14,957 nucleotides of DNA. It comes from JBLHUT01 sp047629975. Lineage in GTDB: Bacteria; Pseudomonadota; Alphaproteobacteria; Rhodobacterales; Rhodobacteraceae. The first letter of the stretch is position 1; every line of letters begins with the position of its first letter. Positions 1 to 7,445 of the stretch are shown piece after piece. The position numbers and the translations under genes were made by a program. The notes beneath the pieces are model-generated. The model did no database searches and was not told the DNA's origin. It saw only the letters and a program-made list of their open reading frames with translations. The stretch spans positions 1-14,957 of the forward strand of contig JBLHUT010000052.1 in assembly GCA_047629975.1 (NCBI GenBank). Direction: 5' to 3'.

Positions 1-1068
1 CGGATGGGGCCGGCTGATATGCGGGCATCGACGCAACTGGGGCTGTGCGAACTGGCGTTGTCGGGCTGCACGATGAGTTCTGATCATTTGTATCTGTTTC
101 CCAACGGTGCACGGCTTGATGACACGATCGAGGCTGCGGCCGAAGTGGGTTTGCGGTTTCACCCCACACGCGGCGCCATGTCTGTGGGCGAAAGCGCCGG
201 AGGGCTGCCACCTGACACGCTGGTCGAGAACGAGGCGGCGATCCTGAAGGATGCGCAGCGTTTGATCGAGACGTTTCATGACGCGTCTGACGGGTCGCTC
301 TTGCGGATCGGGATTGCGCCGTGTTCACCGTTTTCGGTGTCCCGCGAGTTGATGCGCGATGCGGCGGTTCTGGCCCGTGAGACAGGGGTGCGGCTTCATA
401 CGCACCTTGCTGAAAACGAAGAGGATATTGCCTATTCTTTAGCGCAGTTCGGGTGCCGGCCCGGGCAATATGCCGAGGATCTGGGGTGGACAGGTGAGGA
501 CGTTTGGCATGCTCATTGCGTGAAACTCGATGCTCACGAGATCGCGCTGTTTTCGGCCTCCGGGACGGGCATCGCCCATTGTCCCTGTTCCAATTGCCGG
601 CTTGGCTCTGGCATTGCGCCAGTGCGGGCGTTGCGTGATGCACAGGTGCCGGTCGGCTTGGGCGTGGACGGATCGGCCAGCAATGACAGCGGCAATCTGA
701 TTGCCGAGGCGCGCATGGCGATGTTGCTGCAAAGGGTGCACAACGGGGCCGATGCAATGGCCGCGCGAGAGGCGCTTGAAATTGCAACACTGGGCGGGGC
801 GCAGGTGTTGGGACGTGCCGATTGCGGGTCTGTCGCCGTTGGCAAACGCGCCGATCTGGCGATCTGGGACATGTCGGGCATAGAGGCGGCCGGCAGTTGG
901 GATCCTGTTGCGATCCTGATGGCGGGGCCGACCCGCGTGCGCGATCTGATCGTCGAGGGACGCCGGATTGTCGAGAACGGTCAGATGGTTCGTGTCGATC
1001 AGGGCAGGGTGGCCGAGACGGCCAACCGGCGCGCGGCAAAACTGATGTCGGGCACCCATAAACGCTAG
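1..1068 (+). CDS. 8-oxoguanine deaminase / AtzB-TrzN-like amidohydrolase, 5'-truncated by window edge
   Basis: This is a zinc-dependent amidohydrolase of the COG0402 deaminase group, predicted to convert 8-oxoguanine to urate plus ammonia in the cytoplasm. The frame is open to base 1 and the family is usually about 450 residues, so roughly the first 95 residues, including the first metal-binding HxH, lie outside the window. Counting from the Met codon at base 4, the remaining catalytic residues are visible: His134 in THLAE, His171 in HAHC, and Asp222 in the stretch VDGSASNDSGN. That last stretch, together with SSDHLYLFPNG near the start, is what I recognise from the 8-oxoguanine deaminase/hydroxyatrazine hydrolase branch rather than from guanine deaminase or cytosine deaminase. 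The tail GKRADLAIWD is the usual C-terminal amidohydrolase beta sandwich. It converges on the guanine deaminase gene with 7 bases between stop codons. The exact substrate is inferred; a triazine or related aminohydrolase is the main alternative. Confidence 0.85.
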   Translation, partial: RMGPADMRASTQLGLCELALSGCTMSSDHLYLFPNGARLDDTIEAAAEVGLRFHPTRGAMSVGESAGGLPPDTLVENEAAILKDAQRLIETFHDASDGSLLRIGIAPCSPFSVSRELMRDAAVLARETGVRLHTHLAENEEDIAYSLAQFGCRPGQYAEDLGWTGEDVWHAHCVKLDAHEIALFSASGTGIAHCPCSNCRLGSGIAPVRALRDAQVPVGLGVDGSASNDSGNLIAEARMAMLLQRVHNGADAMAAREALEIATLGGAQVLGRADCGSVAVGKRADLAIWDMSGIEAAGSWDPVAILMAGPTRVRDLIVEGRRIVENGQMVRVDQGRVAETANRRAAKLMSGTHKR

Positions 1069-1075
1069 ACAGCGC

Positions 1076-2365
1076 CTAAACCGGCTTGCCCGCGACCCAG
1101 ACGGCCCGCACCGCGCGGTCATCGCCCATCATAAGTGTCGGGAAAACCGACGACCAGATGTCGCTGGCTTGTGTGGCGCGCTGTTCGATTGCCGGCGTTG
1201 ACGCAAGGTCCACGACAACCAGATCTGCGTCGCTGCCGGCGGCCAGCGTTCCGATCCGCTCGTGCATCCCCATCGCCCGCGCCGACCCTTCGGTGGCCAG
1301 CCACAGCAATTGTGCCGGATGCAGGGCCGTTCCCGAAAGCTGCCCGATCTCATACGCAGCCGCCATCGTGCGCAACATTGAAAAGCTGGACCCGCCTCCT
1401 GTATCGGTCGCAAGCCCGACCGAAAGCCCATCGCCCTTGCGGCCTGCCATATCGAACAAGCCCGACCCGATAAACGTGTTCGAGGTCGGGCAATGCACAA
1501 GCGCCCCGCCCGCTTCTGCCAGCCTTGCACGCTCGCGCGGGGTCAGCCAGATCGCGTGGCCATAAAGCCCCCCCTGCCGCAACAACCCGTGCGCCTCGTA
1601 GGTGTCAAGGTAATCGCGCGCGGAGGGGAAAAGCTCTTGCACCCACGCGCATTCCTCGCGCTGTTCGCTCAGGTGTGTTTGCATCAGGCAATCAGGATGC
1701 TCGCCCCACAGAGCCCCCAGCGCGGCAAGTTGATCCGGGGTCGAGGTCGGTGAGAAACGCGGCGTGATGGCATAGGTTGCCCGCCCGCGCCGGTGCCACC
1801 GCTCAAGCAGGGTGCGGCTGTCGTCATATGCTGACTGGGCGGTGTCGCGCAGGCCTTCGGGGGCGTTGCGATCCATACAGGTCTTGCCCGCCGCAATCGC
1901 CATTCCGCGGGTTTCTGCCGCAGCAAAAAGCGCATCGACGCTGGTGGGATGGATGGTGCAGAAACTGCACACACTCGTGGTGCCATGCGCCAACAACAAA
2001 TCCAGATACCGTGCGGCAATCCGGTTGGCATAATCGGGGTCCCCGAATTTCATTTCTTCGGGGAAGGTATAGGTCTCGAGCCAGTCGATCAGCCGCTTTC
2101 CCCAACTTGCGATCATGGCGGTTTGTGGGAAATGGGCGTGGGCATCGACAAACCCGGGCAGGATCAGGTCCTGTCCGTACTCCACCTGACGAGCGTTGGG
2201 GTGGGCCGCGCGCAGGGTGTCACGCGGGCCGGTCTTGATGATTTTGCCGCCTCGCAGCAACACCGCCCCCTGACGTTCGTGGCGCACGACATCGGCCAGC
2301 GACCGCACAAAAGGATCCCCGTCAAAAACGAGGGTCTGCCCGAAAAGAAGTGTTTCGTCTTCCAT
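1076..2365 (-). CDS. guaD: Guanine deaminase
   Basis: This enzyme hydrolyses guanine to xanthine plus ammonia, feeding purine catabolism in the cytoplasm. The protein has 429 residues, the normal family length. The amidohydrolase metal site is complete: His76 and His78 in PGFVDAHAHFPQ, His231 in QTHLSE, His270 in YGHAIWL and Asp321 in ATDTGGGSSFSMLRTM. Features specific to guanine deaminase are the DWLETYTFPEE stretch after the first metal motif and Arg203 in TPRFSPT. I chose the ATG at 2365 because the product then begins directly at the beta-sandwich strand (LLFGQTLVFDGDPF) and a GAGGGA Shine-Dalgarno-like run sits just upstream, although its spacing is short. Longer in-frame starts at 2401 and 2470 have no ribosome site, and the 2470 one would run into mgtE. 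The gene is divergent from mgtE and convergent with the 8-oxoguanine deaminase, so the two deaminases are unlikely to share a transcript. Confidence 0.93.
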   Translation of the reverse strand: MEDETLLFGQTLVFDGDPFVRSLADVVRHERQGAVLLRGGKIIKTGPRDTLRAAHPNARQVEYGQDLILPGFVDAHAHFPQTAMIASWGKRLIDWLETYTFPEEMKFGDPDYANRIAARYLDLLLAHGTTSVCSFCTIHPTSVDALFAAAETRGMAIAAGKTCMDRNAPEGLRDTAQSAYDDSRTLLERWHRRGRATYAITPRFSPTSTPDQLAALGALWGEHPDCLMQTHLSEQREECAWVQELFPSARDYLDTYEAHGLLRQGGLYGHAIWLTPRERARLAEAGGALVHCPTSNTFIGSGLFDMAGRKGDGLSVGLATDTGGGSSFSMLRTMAAAYEIGQLSGTALHPAQLLWLATEGSARAMGMHERIGTLAAGSDADLVVVDLASTPAIEQRATQASDIWSSVFPTLMMGDDRAVRAVWVAGKPV

Positions 2366-2468
2366 GATCCCTCGATGGCCGCTTGGGCCGCTGAATGTCA
2401 TTGCACCACACGTGCCAGCCCCTATTGTGCCCTCCAAATCCACTGACACACAAGAGCGGGGAACGTCC
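2366..2468. promoter_or_regulatory. Divergent promoter region between guaD and mgtE
   Basis: These 103 bases separate two divergent start codons and must carry at least one promoter in each direction. For the plus strand a weak sigma70-like pair is visible, TTGCAC at 2401-2406 and TATTGT at 2423-2428 with a 16-base spacer, about 40 bases before mgtE. I see no Mg2+ riboswitch fold that I could support, and no clear operator palindrome. The region assignment is firm; the individual boxes are a guess. Confidence 0.3.
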
Positions 2469-3854
2469 ATGTCCGAAACATCGCGTGCGGCCGATGACCG
2501 CGAAAATGCCGGTTTCCAGTTGGAAAATGGCGTTGTGCAGGCCGTAAAAACAGCGGTTTCCGAAGCCGATACTGTTGCGCTTTCACGGTTGCTGAAACCG
2601 CTTCATCCGGCTGATATTGCCGACCTTCTGGAACAGGTCAGCGACCGCGAGCGCGCCAAGCTGCTCCATTTCTGGGCCGCTGAAATCGATGGCGAGGTGC
2701 TGAGCGAAATTGACGAGGCACTGCGCGAGGAAGTGATCGCGGCAATGCCCGAGAGCAACCTTGTGGAGGCTGTGCGCGATCTGGACAGTGACGATGTTGT
2801 CGATCTGGTCGAAGACATGGAGGCGCTGCAACAGGGCCGGATCCTTGATGCGCTTTCCGCCCCCGAACGGGCGGCGGTCGAGCTGACCCTGACCTATCCC
2901 GAGTTCAGTGCCGGGCGCCTGATGCAGCGCGAAGTCGTGCGTGCGCCAGAACACTGGAGCGTCGGAGAGACCATTGATTTCCTGAGGAGGGATGCCGAAC
3001 ACCTGCCGGAACAATTCTATCACGTCATTCTGGTCGATCCGCGCATGCGCCCGGTTGGATACGTCACGTTGGGCAAGTTGCTGTCGGCTGCGCGCAAGGT
3101 GCCCTTGACGCAGATCACCGAGGACAGTTTCCGCACGGTGCCGGTTTCGCAGCCCGAAGCGGACGTGGCCTATGTTTTCAACCAGTACCACCTTATCTCT
3201 GTGCCGGTGGTTGACGAACTTGACCGGTTGGTCGGCGTTGTGACGATTGACGACGCCATGGCCGTGCTTGACGAAGAACACGAAGAAGACATCCTGCGCC
3301 TTGCCGGGGTTGGTGATGGCTCGTTGAGTGACCGTGTGCTCGAGACGACGCGCCAACGCCTGCCGTGGCTGGCGGTCAATCTGGTGACGGCAATCCTTGC
3401 GTCGCTGGTGATTGCGCAGTTCGAGGCGACCTTGCAGCAGATTGTGGCGCTTGCTGTGCTGATGCCGATTGTGGCGTCGATGGGGGGCAATGCGGGCACG
3501 CAAACCTTGACCGTAGCTGTGCGGGCGATCGCCACAAAGGATCTCACGGGGTCGAACATGATGCGCGTTTTACGCCGCGAGGTGCTGGTCGGGTTGGTGA
3601 ACGGCTGTATCTTTGCGGTGATCATGGGGGCTGTCGGCACCGTCTGGTTCGGTGCGTTTGCGCTGGGCTATGTCATTGCGGCGGCGATGGTTGTCAATCT
3701 TGTCGTGGCCGGTCTGGCGGGGATCGTTGTACCTGTCGCACTGGACCGTGTCGGGGTTGATCCGGCGCTTGCTTCGGGGGCATTTGTGACTACGGTGACG
3801 GATATCGTTGGCTTTTTCGCATTCCTTGGCCTTGCCGCGGTCATTCTGGTATGA
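2469..3854 (+). CDS. mgtE: Magnesium transporter MgtE
   Basis: This is an inner-membrane Mg2+ channel/transporter of 461 residues, the usual family length. An N-terminal superhelical domain (about 30-150, with the HPADIADLLE repeat) is followed by a CBS pair at about 153-210 and 217-270, then an acidic linker DEEHEEDI (268-275) corresponding to the plug helix, and five membrane segments from about 297 to 461. The pore signature PIVASMGGNAGTQ is at 333-345, and the conserved pore aspartate of the last helix is Asp445 in TTVTDIVGF. In known MgtE proteins the N and CBS domains sense cytosolic Mg2+ and close the pore. I chose the ATG at 2469 because it has a GCGGGGA ribosome site; the upstream in-frame ATG at 2364 lies inside the start region of guaD and adds non-family sequence. 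The stop overlaps the next gene by ATGA, so the two genes are co-transcribed and probably translationally coupled. Confidence 0.96.
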   Translation: MSETSRAADDRENAGFQLENGVVQAVKTAVSEADTVALSRLLKPLHPADIADLLEQVSDRERAKLLHFWAAEIDGEVLSEIDEALREEVIAAMPESNLVEAVRDLDSDDVVDLVEDMEALQQGRILDALSAPERAAVELTLTYPEFSAGRLMQREVVRAPEHWSVGETIDFLRRDAEHLPEQFYHVILVDPRMRPVGYVTLGKLLSAARKVPLTQITEDSFRTVPVSQPEADVAYVFNQYHLISVPVVDELDRLVGVVTIDDAMAVLDEEHEEDILRLAGVGDGSLSDRVLETTRQRLPWLAVNLVTAILASLVIAQFEATLQQIVALAVLMPIVASMGGNAGTQTLTVAVRAIATKDLTGSNMMRVLRREVLVGLVNGCIFAVIMGAVGTVWFGAFALGYVIAAAMVVNLVVAGLAGIVVPVALDRVGVDPALASGAFVTTVTDIVGFFAFLGLAAVILV

Positions 3855-4402
3855 CCCTTGCACAGCTCAAGCACGAGGCGCGCGCGGCCGGATTTGCGAG
3901 GCGCAAGGCAGCCCACGGGCCTGGCAATCGTACCTCGGTGCTGTGCAAGGTGTTGCACGGCACCCACGGCGAGGTGATTTCGGCCTATATGCCGATCGGC
4001 TCTGAAATTGATCCCTTGCCGATGATGCATCTGATGGCGGCGGACAACCGGATTGTCGTTCCGGTGATGCGGGGTAAGGGGCAGCCGCTTGTTTTTCACG
4101 AATGGCGTCCGGACGCCGTGATGGTCGCAGGCCCGTTCGGCGTTTGTGTCCCTGCGGACGGGGCGCAGATCGAACCGACAATTGTGATCGCGCCGCTTGT
4201 CGCCTTTGATCCTCAGTGCTTTCGCCTTGGCTACGGGGGGGGCTTTTATGACCGGACGCTTGAAAAATTGCGGTCATCGGGGCCACTGCGGGTTTACGGT
4301 TTTGCTTATGGTGCGCAATGCGCCCCGTCGCTGCCGTTGGAGCCGACAGACCAGCCACTGGATGCCGTTGTGACAGAAGCTGGCATTGTGACCCCGTCCT
4401 AG
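3851..4402 (+). CDS. 5-formyltetrahydrofolate cyclo-ligase
   Basis: This ATP-dependent cytoplasmic enzyme (methenyltetrahydrofolate synthetase, YgfA type) converts 5-formyl-THF to 5,10-methenyl-THF and so returns stored folate to one-carbon metabolism. The protein has 183 residues, normal for the family. Visible motifs are AYMPIGSEIDP (45-55, substrate-side acidic residues), the PFGVCVP strand (95-101), IAPLVAFD (113-120) and the diagnostic loop RLGYGGGFYDRTL at 125-137, which binds nucleotide phosphates. The start ATG lies within the mgtE stop as ATGA, indicating coupling to mgtE. There is no obvious metabolic link to Mg2+ beyond the Mg-ATP requirement. It is followed by a gene of opposite orientation, so it probably ends this transcript. 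Confidence 0.93.
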   Translation: MTLAQLKHEARAAGFARRKAAHGPGNRTSVLCKVLHGTHGEVISAYMPIGSEIDPLPMMHLMAADNRIVVPVMRGKGQPLVFHEWRPDAVMVAGPFGVCVPADGAQIEPTIVIAPLVAFDPQCFRLGYGGGFYDRTLEKLRSSGPLRVYGFAYGAQCAPSLPLEPTDQPLDAVVTEAGIVTPS

Positions 4403-4443
4403 GACCTTTCAGGAGACCTGGCTCGCCTGTTTGGGGCAGATGA

Positions 4444-5265
4444 TCACCGCAGGGCCAGCGTTTCCCAGAAATCAGCGCGCTCGTCGCATGCAAAATTGCT
4501 TGTGGCCAACATGACCGGTACCGGATCTGACTGGTTCGGCTGTTTGACCATCTCCGGAATTGTCGACATGGGGACGAATTTCAGTGACAAGGGCAGCCAT
4601 AGATAGCTTTGGCGCTGACCTTTTTCATCGAGAACGCTCAGAATTGTCGGCAGGCCGGACTGCGCTCCGGGGGCGGGTTGGCCGCCGGCAAGATAGATTG
4701 CAAAGCCGCGCAGCTGTGGATAGCTCTCCAATGTCTTGGGACCGTTCAAAAAGTTGCGGCCAAGGCAAAAGGGCTGATCGTTTACAAGCTTGTTGGTCTG
4801 AACAACTATTCCGCCAGCATGCACAAGTGACCAGATCGCAGCCGCCGCAGACAGTGAAAGGCACATGACGGCAAAGTCACCAATCCAGCTCATGAAGGGT
4901 TTTTCAGCCATAAACGCCAGCGACCCCGCAAGACCCAAAGTCAAAGTCACTCCATGCATCAATGCAACGAAAACAGCACCTTCCGCTTGTGCAAGCAGGA
5001 AAAGCGACGTCGCAGCCCCGATGAACAGCGAACAAAACGAAATGGACGCAGCATTGCTCGTGTTGAAGCGGAAATAGGTGGTGCTGCGGATCAAGGCGAG
5101 AAACAGCGGGATCAAGGGGACAGCGACAGTCATCCCAAGCATTGCCTTGCGAAATCCGGACCTGTTTTCGGCCGATACCAGTAACCTGACCTCATCGGGA
5201 GGCATGGCAAAGCCTGCGGTGATCAACACAGCCATTATCGTGATGAAGGTACTTTTGGGGTTCAA
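4444..5265 (-). CDS. Uncharacterised membrane protein with C-terminal extramembrane domain
   Basis: I do not recognise this protein of about 273 residues. It has likely membrane segments near residues 6-21, 41-59, 74-93, 97-119 and 127-149, then a hydrophilic domain of about 120 residues (150-273) with only two cysteines, Cys167 and Cys260. With five spans and an N-in start the domain would be periplasmic and the two cysteines could pair; this topology is inferred. The first in-frame start is TTG at 5265 with only a weak CGAG upstream; ATG at 5235 or 5205 would remove part or all of the first hydrophobic segment. Coding is supported by a long uninterrupted frame and a sensible membrane profile, while the overlapping plus-strand frames give short arginine- and glutamine-rich products. 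The gene looks somewhat more AT-rich than its neighbours by eye. It lies opposite to, and between, the cyclo-ligase and the YmdB-like gene, which face the same way, so it may be a later insertion. Confidence 0.75.
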   Translation of the reverse strand: MNPKSTFITIMAVLITAGFAMPPDEVRLLVSAENRSGFRKAMLGMTVAVPLIPLFLALIRSTTYFRFNTSNAASISFCSLFIGAATSLFLLAQAEGAVFVALMHGVTLTLGLAGSLAFMAEKPFMSWIGDFAVMCLSLSAAAAIWSLVHAGGIVVQTNKLVNDQPFCLGRNFLNGPKTLESYPQLRGFAIYLAGGQPAPGAQSGLPTILSVLDEKGQRQSYLWLPLSLKFVPMSTIPEMVKQPNQSDPVPVMLATSNFACDERADFWETLALR

Positions 5266-5595
5266 AATTTAAACTCGAGACTTTGCATCTAATGTAATTT
5301 GTCACGGTATAGGCGGGCGTCAGGCGAAATGGCTAGGACCAATGCACAATAATCGTGTAAAGATTAAAAATGACGCTAGCGGAGCGGTAAAGAGGGTACA
5401 AGCAAAAGAGGCTGTTTCCTTGACTTTCACAGATCAGCCGATGTGAATGTGTCATCCAAGACAACTTGCGCGCATGATCGGACCACGGTTTGACCGGGAG
5501 AAGGGGCGGATGTCCGGGCGTGGCAAATATCTTTGCGCGCACAGGTGGTGGTCTTTGCTTGCTCTTGGCTTGGTGGCAGACTAGGGCTGGCAGCC
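5266..5595. other. 330-base intergenic region upstream of the YmdB-like gene
   Basis: This relatively AT-rich stretch must hold the promoter of the minus-strand membrane protein on its left and that of the YmdB-like gene on its right. The best plus-strand sigma70-like candidate is TTGACT at 5420-5425 with GTGAAT at 5443-5448 (17-base spacer); the second box is poor. A second possibility is TTGCTT with a GACTAG box just before the start codon, also weak. A short ORF with a good ribosome site lies at 5510-5584 and is listed separately. I see no tRNA, strong terminator or repeat here. Confidence 0.4.
5510..5584 (+). CDS. Possible small ORF (24 codons) upstream of the YmdB-like gene
   Basis: An ATG at 5510 follows a very purine-rich Shine-Dalgarno stretch, GGGAGAAGGGG at 5496-5506, and opens a 24-codon frame ending with TAG at 5582-5584. 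This is 11 bases before the ATG of the metallophosphoesterase gene. The same frame also has an earlier ATG at 5474 without a ribosome site. The predicted peptide is basic at its N-terminus and ends in a hydrophobic stretch, HRWWSLLALGLVAD, so it could be a leader peptide or a tiny membrane-associated protein. A frame this short can arise by chance and I do not recognise the peptide; the ribosome site and the tight spacing to the next gene are the only support. Confidence 0.25.
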   Translation: MSGRGKYLCAHRWWSLLALGLVAD

Positions 5596-6408
5596 ATGAA
5601 AATTCTGTTCTTAGGTGATGTAATGGGGCGCGCGGGTCGTGCGGCAATTACGGAGCGGTTGCCAGCGTTGCGAAAGCGCTGGAGCCTCGATTTTGTTGTT
5701 GTGAACGGCGAGAACGCGACCAATGGCGCGGGGCTGTCTCCGGATCACGCAAAAGCACTGCTTGAAGCAGGTGCCGATTGCGTGACGTTGGGGGATCATG
5801 CGTTTGATCAAAAGGACATGCTTCAGTTCATTGAACGTGAACCGCGTATCGTGCGTCCGATCAACTTTGCAAAAGGCGCGCCGGGGCGTGGTGCACGCAT
5901 ATTCGAGGTGCCGGGGGGTGCCAGAATTCTTGTGGCGCAGGTTTTGGGGCAGGTGTTCATGAAACGGCCCTTTGATGATCCGTTCTCAGCCATTGATGCT
6001 GTGTTGCGGGCGCATCCGCGCGGTGGTCAGGTGCAGGCGAGCCTTGTCGATATCCATTGCGAGGCCACATCCGAGAAGATGGCCATGGGGCATTTTTGCG
6101 ATGGCCGTGCAAGCGTTGTGGTGGGCACCCACACCCATGTTCCCACCGCCGACACACAGATTTTGCCTGCGGGCACGGCGTTTCAATCCGATGCCGGCAT
6201 GTGCGGCGACTACCAGTCGGTCATTGGCATGGACACGGCAGAGCCGTTGCGCCGCTTTGTAACCGGGATGTCAAAGGGTCGGTTCACGCCGGCCACAGGG
6301 CCTGCAACCTTGTGCGGACTTTATGCCGAAATCGACACCAAAACCGGGCGCGCCACCCGCGTCGAGATGGTACGCGATGGTGGCAGTCTGGCCGCTGCGG
6401 GGCCATGA
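5596..6408 (+). CDS. TIGR00282-family metallophosphoesterase (YmdB-like)
   Basis: This is a 270-residue cytoplasmic phosphoesterase of the YmdB/TIGR00282 family. The Bacillus and Deinococcus members hydrolyse 2',3'-cyclic nucleotides; the physiological substrate in alphaproteobacteria is not settled. The dinuclear metal-site residues fall at family positions: Asp8 in FLGDVMGR, Glu39 and Asn40 in NGENATNGAG, His68 in LGDHAFD, His154 in DIHCEATSEK, and His179 and His181 in GTHTHVPTADT. The ligand expected to be Asn at 67 is Asp67 here. I chose the ATG at 5596 because family members begin directly with this first strand (MKILFLGDV); the upstream TTG at 5533 would add 21 unrelated residues. An AGGG lies at 5583-5586. 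The gene heads a plus-strand run with the DMT and SLC13 permeases, but a terminator-like hairpin follows it. Confidence 0.92.
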   Translation: MKILFLGDVMGRAGRAAITERLPALRKRWSLDFVVVNGENATNGAGLSPDHAKALLEAGADCVTLGDHAFDQKDMLQFIEREPRIVRPINFAKGAPGRGARIFEVPGGARILVAQVLGQVFMKRPFDDPFSAIDAVLRAHPRGGQVQASLVDIHCEATSEKMAMGHFCDGRASVVVGTHTHVPTADTQILPAGTAFQSDAGMCGDYQSVIGMDTAEPLRRFVTGMSKGRFTPATGPATLCGLYAEIDTKTGRATRVEMVRDGGSLAAAGP

Positions 6409-6433
6409 AGCACACCAACCGGTCACGAACATG

Positions 6434-6475
6434 AGGCCGGCGGCGGGTATAGACCCTGTTTCCGGCCTGGCTTTT
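6434..6475 (+). terminator. Two-part hairpin with T-run between YmdB-like gene and DMT permease
   Basis: The outer arms AGGCCGG (6434-6440) and CCGGCCT (6462-6468) are perfect 7-base complements. An inner stem GGGT (6445-6448) and ACCC (6453-6456) closes a four-base loop, and TTTT follows at 6472-6475. The arms are GC-rich and the position, 25 bases after the stop codon, fits an intrinsic terminator or attenuator. The internal loop is asymmetric and the T-run short, so termination may be partial. Confidence 0.5.
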
Positions 6476-6494
6476 GCAGATACCGAGGTGCGCA

Positions 6495-7445
6495 ATGATC
6501 AGTGAACGCGTTCGACTGAGCCTCATTCTGATCGTAATGGGAGCGGGCTGGGGCGTAACCCAACCCCTGAGCAAGATTGCGGTCAGCGAAGGCTACCGCC
6601 ATTTGGGAATTGTCTTTTGGCAACTCCTGATCGCGAGCGTGCTTTTGGGGGCGATCTGCGCCGTGCGCCGTAAACCGCTTTTGGTGGGGCGCGCTCAGAT
6701 ACGAATTTTTCTTATAATTGCGTTTCTGGGCACGATTCTTCCCGGTGTTGCGACCTATGAGGTGGCGCGGCATCTTCCGTCGGGCTGGATGTCGGTGATC
6801 TTGTCAACGGTTCCGATGTTTTCGTTTCCGATTGCCTTGCTGCTGGGCATGGACAGCTTCTCATGGCTTCGGTTCGGGGGGCTTGTGGCGGGCTTGGCGG
6901 GCGTGCTGGTGTTGATCTGGCCGACGGGGAATGCAGCGGTGATTGATGCCTCTGCTGTGCCGATCGGTGTGGCTTTCTGGGTCGGGCTGTCCGTTTTTTC
7001 GTCGGTTATGTACGCGATGGAGGGAAACATCGTGGCGCGTTGGGGGACGGCGGGGCTTGATGCTGTGCAGGTTTTGTTCGGCGCGTCGGTCATTGGCATG
7101 ATCGTGGTGTTTCCGCTGGCAGTGATCAGCGGATCGTGGATTTCGCCGCTGCCGCCCTTTGGGGTGCCGGACCTTTCGATTGTGTTGTCGTCGATTATCC
7201 ATGCGTTCGTGTATGCGGGTTATGTCTGGCTGGTGGGGCGGGCGGGCTCTGTTTTTGCGGCACAGGTCAGTTATCTGGTGACGGGCTTCGGTGTTGTCTG
7301 GGCGATGCTCATTCTGAACGAAAGTTACGGCAGCAGCTTCTGGTATGCCTTTGGCCTGATGCTTGTCGGGTTGTTTCTGGTTCAGCCGCGCGCAACTCAA
7401 AGTGCCCTTGTGCTTGACGGGGTGACAGGTCAAACTGACAAGTGA
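6495..7445 (+). CDS. DMT-superfamily (EamA) permease
   Basis: This is an inner-membrane drug/metabolite-type transporter of 316 residues with about ten membrane segments arranged as two EamA repeats, the usual length and plan. The second repeat has the typical pattern AGSVFAAQVSYLVTGFGVVWAMLILNES, with a conserved glutamate at the end of a helix. The substrate cannot be read from sequence; relatives export or import amino acids, nucleosides and small metabolites. I chose the ATG at 6495 because GAGGTG at 6485-6490 is a good ribosome site; a TTG at 6474 would place the start within the T-run of the hairpin. A few acidic and polar residues follow the last helix. It lies 21 bases before the SLC13 permease, probably in the same transcript. 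Confidence 0.9.
   Translation: MISERVRLSLILIVMGAGWGVTQPLSKIAVSEGYRHLGIVFWQLLIASVLLGAICAVRRKPLLVGRAQIRIFLIIAFLGTILPGVATYEVARHLPSGWMSVILSTVPMFSFPIALLLGMDSFSWLRFGGLVAGLAGVLVLIWPTGNAAVIDASAVPIGVAFWVGLSVFSSVMYAMEGNIVARWGTAGLDAVQVLFGASVIGMIVVFPLAVISGSWISPLPPFGVPDLSIVLSSIIHAFVYAGYVWLVGRAGSVFAAQVSYLVTGFGVVWAMLILNESYGSSFWYAFGLMLVGLFLVQPRATQSALVLDGVTGQTDK

Noticed and set aside
439..1122. 227-codon minus-strand open frame opposite the 8-oxoguanine deaminase gene.
   Set aside because: The composition is that of an antisense shadow and it would overlap the end of guaD; the plus-strand frame has clear catalytic motifs.
2583..3503. 306-codon minus-strand open frame opposite mgtE.
   Set aside because: It is rich in His, Arg and Gln with no domain pattern, the usual product of reading the opposite strand of a GC-rich gene; mgtE is certain.
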